A stretch of DNA of 6,244 nt from the NCBI GenBank assembly GCA_023428785.1, contig JAEYWU010000092.1, positions 1 through 6,244 of the forward strand, read 5' to 3'. A program made the translations under genes and the position numbers. This document shows, piece after piece, positions 1-6,244 of the stretch (positions are counted from its first letter, which is position 1; the number at the start of each line of letters is the position of its first letter). Origin of the DNA: Pseudomonadota bacterium (GTDB taxonomy: Bacteria; Pseudomonadota; Alphaproteobacteria; Caulobacterales; Caulobacteraceae). Under the pieces are notes generated by a model, which was given only the letters and a program-made list of their open reading frames with translations, searched no databases and was not told the origin of the DNA.

Positions 1-157
1 CCAAGCTTTCCCGCTCGACCGATCCCCGCCGCCGCTTCGGTGTCTGGATCCGAGACGCCTCTCCATGCGGTGGAGACCTGTGAAGGATAGGGCCGGCATG
101 GAGCGCCGGGGACAAAGGCCCACGAAAATCTTTCCCGCGCCCGCACCCTTTCCGTCC

Positions 158-187
158 TCCCGGCTGGAGCTCGGCGGAGAGCCGGGA
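158..187. repeat. Inverted repeat, 8-bp perfect stem
   Basis: TCCCGGCT at 158-165 is exactly complementary to AGCCGGGA at 180-187, with a 14-nt loop. The stem is GC-rich and would be stable in RNA. No T-run follows on either strand, so it is not a standard intrinsic terminator. It could end transcription of an upstream gene by another mechanism or be part of a structured leader or small RNA. Confidence 0.6.
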
Positions 188-214
188 CCTAAACTCGCTG
201 GCGCCGCCTACATT

Positions 215-246
215 CAGGCCGGGAATTTTCGCCGCTACGCGGCCTG
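215..246. repeat. Inverted repeat, 7-bp perfect stem
   Basis: CAGGCCG at 215-221 pairs exactly with CGGCCTG at 240-246 across an 18-nt loop. It lies 27 bp after the previous inverted repeat. No T-run follows. Role unknown. Confidence 0.5.
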
Positions 247-273
247 TCCCGTGTGACGGAGAAGGGTGAGTTT

Positions 274-293
274 TCCCCGCTTCATTACGGGGA
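274..293. repeat. Inverted repeat, 6-bp perfect stem
   Basis: TCCCCG at 274-279 pairs with CGGGGA at 288-293 across an 8-nt loop. A T-run precedes it on the plus strand (271-274) rather than following it, so it does not look like a terminator in either direction. Role unknown. Confidence 0.4.
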
Positions 294-305
294 CCACGCC
301 GCATG

Positions 306-321
306 GTTAGCCAGCGCTAAC
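306..321. promoter_or_regulatory. Candidate operator palindrome upstream of the TadG-like gene
   Basis: GTTAGC at 306-311 and GCTAAC at 316-321 form a perfect 6-bp dyad with a 4-bp centre (CAGC), 66 bp before the start codon at 387. It is relatively AT-rich within a GC-rich region, which suits a protein binding site better than an RNA hairpin. The left arm, GTTAGCCA, resembles with one mismatch the GTTAACCA-type half-site of the alphaproteobacterial regulator CtrA, but the spacing is not the usual TTAA-N7-TTAA. A role for CtrA is speculative. Confidence 0.3.
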
Positions 322-386
322 ATTGCTTGTGAACGGAGCATTGAGGGCGCGCGTCAGAAACTGACCTTTCTGGGACGGGGTCCGAC

Positions 387-1598
387 ATGCTTCAGCGGCT
401 TCGACAATTTGGTGCGCATGCAAGGGGCAATGTGGCGATGGTCTTCGCCCTGGCCCTTCCGGTCGTCGTGGGCGGCGCCGGCTTCGGCGTAGAGACAACC
501 TACTGGTACTACCGCAGCGTCGAACTCCAGGCGGCGGCGGACGCCGCGGCCCACGCCGGCGCGATTGAAAAGCGTTCCGGGTCTAGCGAGGATGAGATCG
601 CCGACGTCGCCATCATGGCGGCCGAAGAGAACGGATTCCTCATCGCCAGCGGCTCGGCCGAGGTCAACGCGCCCCCGCTGTCAGGGCCATCGGCCGGCGG
701 CCAGGCTGTGGAAGTGATCCTGACCAGCGAGGCCGAACGCTTCTTCACCCAGTTCTTCAGCGATGGCGACGTCGACCTGACCGCTCGTGCCGTCGCCACC
801 TACAGGACCGCATCAAACGCCTGCATCCTCGCCCTGGATCCGACCGCGTCGCGGGCCGCCGAGTTTGCGGGCAATACGTCGGTGACCCTGAACGGGTGCA
901 GCGTCATGGCCAACTCGCGCGCGGCGGACGCCGTGAACCTGAGGGGGTCGGCCACCCTGAGCGTCAACTGCGTCATCTCGGGCGGCGGGGCTGAACTGGG
1001 CACCGGAACGACCATGACGGAGTGCCGCAGCCCGATCCTGAATGCGCCGCCGGTCGCGGACCCCTATGCCTATATTCCGGAGCCCTCGGCGACGGGCAGC
1101 TGCCTGAACGGCAACGGTTCGACCCTTTCGCCGGGCCGTTATTGCGGAGGGCTGCGCCTGTCCGGCACGGTCACCCTGCAGCCGGGCGTCTACTACATTT
1201 CGGGCGGCGATTTCCGGGTGAACGCCAACGCCAATATCACCGGACACGGGGTGACCATCTATCTGGATGGCTCGTCGGCAGTGAACATCAACGGCAATGC
1301 GACCCTGAACCTGTCCGCGCCGACGACGGGCGATACAGCAGGCATCCTGTTCTTCGGCGACCGCAACGGCAGCGGCTCTTCAACTTTGAACGGCACGGCC
1401 GCGTCCAGCATGACCGGCGCCGTCTACATGCCGCGTCAGGCGGTCTCCTATCTGGGCAACTATTCAGGCTCGGGCGGGTGCGTCCGGATCGTCGCGCGCA
1501 CGGTCGAATGGTCCGGCAGCACCCAGCTGTCAGCCGACTGCACCGCCCATGGGATCCCGGCCGTCCCGGTCCTGCATCTCGTTCAGCTGACGGAGTAG
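387..1598 (+). CDS. TadG-like pilus-assembly protein with beta-solenoid-like C-terminal region
   Basis: This 403-residue protein begins with the hallmark of TadE/G-like Flp pilus-assembly proteins: a short basic start, then R13-G14-N15-V16-A17 and one hydrophobic helix (about 16-36) followed by an Ala-rich helix (VELQAAADAAAHAGA, 45-59). It lacks the Glu at +5 of pseudopilins, as TadG proteins usually do, so it is probably anchored rather than processed. Residues 146-385 are rich in Asn, Gly, Ser and Thr and repeat a loose motif such as VTLNG (166-170), VTLQPG (262-267), NINGNATLNL (300-309) and STLNG (332-336), which suggests a parallel beta-solenoid. I see no von Willebrand A domain, common in TadG proteins. 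Eight cysteines (146, 171, 195, 213, 239, 253, 365, 385) all lie in this exported part and could form disulfides. The start is preceded only by a weak G-rich binding site (372-380). It heads the operon, with 3 nt to the next gene. It probably contributes to a surface pilus; the exact role is inferred. Confidence 0.8.
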   Translation: MLQRLRQFGAHARGNVAMVFALALPVVVGGAGFGVETTYWYYRSVELQAAADAAAHAGAIEKRSGSSEDEIADVAIMAAEENGFLIASGSAEVNAPPLSGPSAGGQAVEVILTSEAERFFTQFFSDGDVDLTARAVATYRTASNACILALDPTASRAAEFAGNTSVTLNGCSVMANSRAADAVNLRGSATLSVNCVISGGGAELGTGTTMTECRSPILNAPPVADPYAYIPEPSATGSCLNGNGSTLSPGRYCGGLRLSGTVTLQPGVYYISGGDFRVNANANITGHGVTIYLDGSSAVNINGNATLNLSAPTTGDTAGILFFGDRNGSGSSTLNGTAASSMTGAVYMPRQAVSYLGNYSGSGGCVRIVARTVEWSGSTQLSADCTAHGIPAVPVLHLVQLTE

Positions 1599-1601
1599 GG
1601 G

Positions 1602-2021
1602 ATGCGGCGACTGTCCTTCTTCCTGCAGAACCGGCACGGCGGCGCGGCCGTCGAGATGGCGATCGTCGCCCCGGTGGTCGCCGGCCTGGCGCTGGTGTCC
1701 GCCGAGGTCTGGATGATGGCCATGGACAAGCAGCGCGCGGCCACCGCCCTGGAGGCGGCCGTCGACTACTATATGGGCGGCGGGATTTCGGACCCCGAGG
1801 CGGCCGAGGTGGCGATGGACGCCTGGGACGATCCGCCCAGCGGCGCCAACGTCAGCTATGCCCGATCGGGCCGGTGCGGGGTCGATGAGGCCGATCTGGC
1901 CCTGCTCTGCGCCGACGGTGATGCGCCGGCTGCTTATGTGACCCTGACCGCGAGTGGGGAAAGCCAGGGGCTGTTCGACCAGCGCCCCGTCGAGGCTTCG
2001 AGGATGGTCCGTGTCCGCTAA
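1602..2021 (+). CDS. TadE-like pseudopilin (minor pilin)
   Basis: This 139-residue protein has the short basic leader, prepilin-peptidase site and hydrophobic helix of TadE-type pseudopilins. The likely cleavage is G13|G14, which puts Glu18 at +5 of the mature protein, the key residue of type IV prepilin-like processing. The helix spans about 19-41 (MAIVAPVVAGLALVSAEVWM), followed by a soluble part of about 95 residues with two cysteines (C92, C103) that could form a disulfide. ATG 1602 is preceded by GGAG at 1592-1595, inside the end of the previous gene, and the two genes are 3 nt apart, so they are probably translationally coupled. The family is known to act in assembly of Tad/Flp pili after cleavage by TadV; which pilus this one serves cannot be told from the window. 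The soluble part matches nothing I recognise. Confidence 0.8.
   Translation: MRRLSFFLQNRHGGAAVEMAIVAPVVAGLALVSAEVWMMAMDKQRAATALEAAVDYYMGGGISDPEAAEVAMDAWDDPPSGANVSYARSGRCGVDEADLALLCADGDAPAAYVTLTASGESQGLFDQRPVEASRMVRVR
2000..2004 (+). promoter_or_regulatory. Ribosome binding site deciding the GTG start at 2011
   Basis: GAGGA lies 6 nt upstream of GTG 2011, within the last codons of the preceding pseudopilin gene. An in-frame ATG at 1954 would give a 57-nt overlap and put 19 extra residues before the leader; the site and spacing favour the GTG. Confidence 0.65.
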
Positions 2022-2430
2022 CGCCCTCCTGCCGCGCTTTGGACGGTCGCGCAGCGGCGCCAGCGCGACGGAGTTCGCGCTGGTCCTGCCGCTTCTGGCG
2101 ACGCTGATGATGGGCGTGTTCGAGTTCGGCTGGACCCAGCACTGCATGTCGAGCGTGCGCTTCAGCCTGGAGAAGGCGGGGCGGCATCTGACGCTGCATC
2201 CCGACTCGACCGAGGAGGAACTGACCCAGATCGTCTCGGACAATCTGGAGGACCTGGCCGAGGACCTGGTCGAGGTCTCCCTGCTGCGCGAGGCCCGAGG
2301 GCCGACCGGCGAAACCGGCGTCCTGACCGCCACCTATGAGCGCGATGTCGGCCTGCCGGGCGTCGCGACCTTCCCCGTGACCTTCAACGCAACGATCGAA
2401 ACCCCGATTTCTCAGTTCGCCGAGTCTTAA
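2011..2430 (+). CDS. TadE-like pseudopilin, GTG start
   Basis: From GTG 2011 this is a 139-residue TadE-type pseudopilin. The basic leader (R9, R12, R14) ends at G16, the likely prepilin-peptidase site. The mature protein would begin ASATEFALVLPLL, with Glu21 at +5 and Phe22 at +6, a near-classical TadE signature. The hydrophobic helix runs to about 40 (FEFGW). The remainder contains an acidic stretch (EEEL, NLEDLAEDLVEV, about 70-90) and no recognised domain. It overlaps the previous gene by 11 bp, implying translational coupling, and both genes happen to encode 139 residues. The two products probably work as a pair alongside the TadG-like protein in one pilus-related assembly. A longer version starting at ATG 1954 is possible but would bury the leader; the GTG start is better supported by its ribosome binding site. 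Confidence 0.8.
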   Translation: MSANALLPRFGRSRSGASATEFALVLPLLATLMMGVFEFGWTQHCMSSVRFSLEKAGRHLTLHPDSTEEELTQIVSDNLEDLAEDLVEVSLLREARGPTGETGVLTATYERDVGLPGVATFPVTFNATIETPISQFAES

Positions 2431-2469
2431 CCCGACCCGTGCAAGCTGCTGCTCCAAGGAGAGAGCCTG

Positions 2470-2850
2470 ATGGACAATCTGATCACCCTGATGAAGGCGG
2501 CGGCCATCGCCGGGTCGGCGTTCTGTTTCGGCGCCTATATCTACGCCTATGTGTTCAAGCCGCGGGGCAACCGCCGGCTTCACGTGGCGAGTCTGCTGTT
2601 CTCGGGCGTGGCCCTGGCCAGCGTGATTGGCATCATCCCGCAGGTGGTGACGCCGGGTACGGCCGTGGCCGGCGTGACGCTCGTCACCTTCCTGCTGCTG
2701 TCGGTCCTGTTCCAGGCCATGACGGCCTTCCGCGGCCGCTCTGGCGATCGTCGCGGCGCGCGCGCTCCGGAAGGAGCCGCTGCCGCGGCCGGAGCTCCGG
2801 TCGAGCGCCGCTCACGCGCCAGCGATGTCGCGGCGCCCAAGGCGGCCTGA
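2470..2850 (+). CDS. Small three-helix membrane protein of unknown function
   Basis: I do not recognise this 126-residue protein. It shows three likely membrane helices (about 9-29, 38-57, 65-84). The loop KPRGNRR (30-36) and the Arg-rich tail are positive, so the positive-inside rule predicts N-terminus out and C-terminus in. The tail (88-126) is low-complexity, rich in Ala, Arg and Pro, and probably disordered. Translation is well supported: AAGGAGAG at 2456-2463 sits just before ATG 2470. It follows the second pseudopilin by 39 nt in the same direction and is probably in the same operon, though nothing in the protein ties it to pili. Only 28 bp separate its stop from the stop of the convergent FKBP gene. 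That gap has a 4-bp GGCC-TGA-GGCC hairpin at 2844-2854 but no T-run, so no clear terminator. Confidence 0.75.
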   Translation: MDNLITLMKAAAIAGSAFCFGAYIYAYVFKPRGNRRLHVASLLFSGVALASVIGIIPQVVTPGTAVAGVTLVTFLLLSVLFQAMTAFRGRSGDRRGARAPEGAAAAAGAPVERRSRASDVAAPKAA

Positions 2851-2878
2851 GGCCTGAGCCTGATGTCCCGAGCGCCGG

Positions 2879-3382
2879 TCAGGTTTCGGGATTGACGGCC
2901 AGGAGCTCGACGCGGAACAGCAGCACCGAGTTCGGCGGGATGAGATGGCCGCCGACCCAGCGGTTTCCATAGGCGAGGGCGCCCGGGATGGCGAACTCAT
3001 AGGTCTCGCCCTCGCGCATCAGCTGAAGGCCTTCCGTCCAGCCGGCGATGACGCGGTTGAGCGGAAACTCGATGGGATCTCCGCCGACCGAACTGTCGAA
3101 CTCACGCCCGTCGATGAAGGTCCCGGTATAGTGGACGCGGACGGTGTCGGTCGGGCCGGGGCGGACGCCCGAGGCATTGGCCGAACCGACGCGGCGATAC
3201 TGCAGGCCGCTGTCGGTTACCGCCCAGCCGCGCCGCGCGGCGTTCCAGTCGAGATAGGCCTGCTGGCCGGCTTCCCAGTTAGCCTGTGAGGGCTCGACGG
3301 GCGCCGGGGCGGGCGTCGGCGCTGCAGTCGAGCAGGCGGCCAGGGTCAGGGCGATCAGGGCGGGGAAAAGGGCGCGCATCAT
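2879..3382 (-). CDS. Lipoprotein FKBP-type peptidyl-prolyl cis-trans isomerase
   Basis: This 167-residue protein should catalyse cis-trans isomerisation of prolyl bonds in envelope proteins. It has a lipoprotein signal with lipobox LAAC and lipidation at Cys17, a Pro/Ala-rich linker (20-31), a short helical stretch (32-50) and one FKBP domain (about 58-164). The active-site residues known from human FKBP12 are all present: Tyr85 in VHYTG, Phe95-Asp96 in REFDSS, Phe106, Val111-Ile112, Trp115 in GWTEG, Tyr138 in ALAYG and Phe156 near the end, so it is probably active. It lacks the long dimerisation arm of FkpA/Mip proteins. Two ATGs are adjacent; the first (3382-3380) has AGGA 7 nt upstream, read on the minus strand. 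It is convergent with the pilus operon and divergent from rpoB. Outer-membrane anchoring is inferred: residue +2 is Ser, not Asp. Confidence 0.9.
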   Translation of the reverse strand: MMRALFPALIALTLAACSTAAPTPAPAPVEPSQANWEAGQQAYLDWNAARRGWAVTDSGLQYRRVGSANASGVRPGPTDTVRVHYTGTFIDGREFDSSVGGDPIEFPLNRVIAGWTEGLQLMREGETYEFAIPGALAYGNRWVGGHLIPPNSVLLFRVELLAVNPET

Positions 3383-3432
3383 GCGCTCTTCCTACCGCGC
3401 GAATGCCGGGTTCGGAAATCGTGGATCAGGCC

Positions 3433-3460
3433 TTTCCTTGGCCCGAATTCGCGCTATATA
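3433..3460 (+). promoter_or_regulatory. Candidate rpoB promoter
   Basis: GCTATATA at 3453-3460 matches seven of eight positions of the GCTANAWC -10 element described for Caulobacter housekeeping promoters. A TTGGCCC at 3438-3444 resembles the matching -35 element (TTGaCgS), but the 8-nt gap is shorter than the usual 10-14. A weaker TTTCCT at 3433-3438 has normal 16-bp spacing to TATATA. Transcription would start near 3467, giving a leader of about 229 nt. The TATATA core is symmetric and could also serve the divergent FKBP gene. CGAATTC occurs on both sides, at 3444-3450 and 3473-3479. Confidence 0.4.
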
Positions 3461-3594
3461 GGCTCCTTCGCACGAATTCCAATTCCTGCGCGTAATGCGC
3501 CGAGGCCCGGCTCGCCCTTAGCCGGACGAAGGCGCTGCTCCTCCCCGGGAGCCCTTCAAAATCCAGCGTCCTGAGACGTTTACGTCTCGAGGGT

Positions 3595-3649
3595 GGACGC
3601 AAGAGACGGCGCAAACCGACCCTGCGAGAGGGACGGCGTGCGTCTTTTT
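3595..3649 (+). terminator. Terminator-like element in the rpoB leader (possible attenuator)
   Basis: GACGCA at 3596-3601 pairs exactly with TGCGTC at 3639-3644, with a G-T pair possible at 3595/3645, and TTTTT follows at 3645-3649. Inside it, CCG-A-CCCT at 3616-3623 pairs with AGGG-A-CGG at 3629-3636 around a 5-nt loop with a single A-A mismatch. The element ends 46 nt before the rpoB start codon. The closing stem is only 6 bp and the two stems are joined by a 14-nt bulge, so it would be a weak or conditional terminator. Confidence 0.3.
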
Positions 3650-3670
3650 GACGTGGCGCGGGAAGAACAG

Positions 3671-3689
3671 CCCTGCGTCGTAACAGGGA
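3671..3689 (+). promoter_or_regulatory. rpoB ribosome binding site within a hairpin
   Basis: The probable Shine-Dalgarno sequence AGGGA (3685-3689) lies 6 nt before ATG 3696. CAGGG at 3684-3688 is exactly complementary to CCCTG at 3671-3675 across an 8-nt loop, so folding would hide the ribosome binding site. The same CCCTGCG string occurs at 3620-3626 in the terminator-like element, giving a second possible partner. Confidence 0.4.
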
Positions 3690-3695
3690 CACCAG

Positions 3696-6244
<2,549 letters not shown>

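Larger units (their letters stand above)
1..386. other. Non-coding stretch with dense inverted repeats; no supported gene
   Basis: I see no convincing complete gene here. Short open frames lack a recognisable product and a good ribosome binding site. A frame from the left edge (codons from position 3, stop TGA at 81-83) has mostly G or C at third positions and could be the last 26 codons of an upstream gene, but the peptide is too short to recognise. A minus-strand frame open to the left edge is equally possible. The rest contains four perfect inverted repeats (158-187, 215-246, 274-293, 306-321) and presumably the promoter and 5' leader of the TadG-like gene. I could not find a convincing -35/-10 pair. 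Confidence 0.5.
3467..3695 (+). promoter_or_regulatory. Structured 5' leader of rpoB
   Basis: No gene is supported in this stretch. It holds a series of perfect short hairpins. CCGGCT/AGCCGG pairs at 3507-3512 and 3520-3525 (7-nt loop), GCTCC/GGAGC at 3537-3541 and 3548-3552 (6-nt loop), and GAGACGT/ACGTCTC at 3573-3579 and 3582-3588. A compound stem at 3596-3644 is followed by T5, and a last hairpin covers the ribosome binding site. Two segments have competing partners. CGTCTC at 3583-3588 can pair with GAGACG at 3573-3578 or at 3603-3608. CGTC at 3641-3644 can pair with GACG at 3596-3599 or at 3650-3653. That layout fits transcription attenuation or translational control of rpoB, but this is inference from sequence only. 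The leader bounds depend on the candidate promoter. Confidence 0.4.

Noticed and set aside
65..256. 63-codon plus-strand open frame upstream of the operon
   Set aside because: There is no good ribosome binding site, and the composition is Pro/Arg-rich with no recognisable feature. The DNA is dominated by inverted repeats instead.
1022..1888. 288-codon plus-strand frame across the TadG-like gene and first pseudopilin
   Set aside because: It runs out of frame through two supported genes and is Arg/Gly-rich, as expected of a frame-shifted shadow.
1530..2583. Two long minus-strand frames (1530-2333 and 1852-2583) opposite the pseudopilin genes
   Set aside because: They are antisense to proteins with clear TadE signatures, ribosome binding sites and operon spacing; the antisense products show no domain.
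2844..2854. GGCC-TGA-GGCC hairpin at the end of the membrane-protein gene as a shared terminator
   Set aside because: The stem has only 4 bp and no T-run follows on either strand.

Overview
The window is GC-rich chromosomal DNA of an alphaproteobacterium, most likely of the order Caulobacterales (a Caulobacter or Brevundimonas relative). This rests mainly on the partial RpoB at the right end: from memory its N-terminal and rifampicin-region sequence is very close to Caulobacter RpoB, but no database search was possible. The genes carry typical GC-rich codon use, with G or C at most third positions, and many long spurious open frames lie on the opposite strands.

Layout. (1) Positions 1-386 hold no gene I can support. 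This stretch is crowded with perfect inverted repeats, and only a doubtful gene tail lies at the left edge (frame 3, stop at 81-83). (2) Positions 387-2850 form one tightly packed rightward operon of four genes. The first is a TadG-like pilus-assembly protein with a long Asn/Gly/Thr-rich, beta-solenoid-like extracytoplasmic part. The next two are small TadE-type pseudopilins with prepilin-peptidase signatures; the second starts at a GTG inside the first. The fourth is a small three-helix membrane protein of unknown function. (3) Positions 2879-3382 on the minus strand encode a lipoprotein FKBP-type peptidyl-prolyl isomerase, convergent with the operon. (4) Positions 3383-3695 are the divergent intergenic region between the FKBP gene and rpoB. 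It holds a candidate promoter with a strong -10 and an rpoB leader of about 229 nt with several hairpins, one terminator-like and one covering the ribosome binding site. (5) Position 3696 to the right edge is rpoB, the first 849 codons of about 1350.

How they fit together. The left operon probably adds minor components to a Tad/Flp-type pilus or a related surface structure. The motor and secretin genes (tadA, tadB, tadC, rcpA/cpaC) and the major pilin are not in the window, so it is either an orphan cluster or works with a tad locus elsewhere. The lipoprotein isomerase would act at the envelope. rpoB is not directly preceded by rplJ-rplL here and appears to start its own transcription unit. 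The structured rpoB leader is the most interesting non-coding signal, and the solenoid-like TadG-type protein is the most interesting protein.
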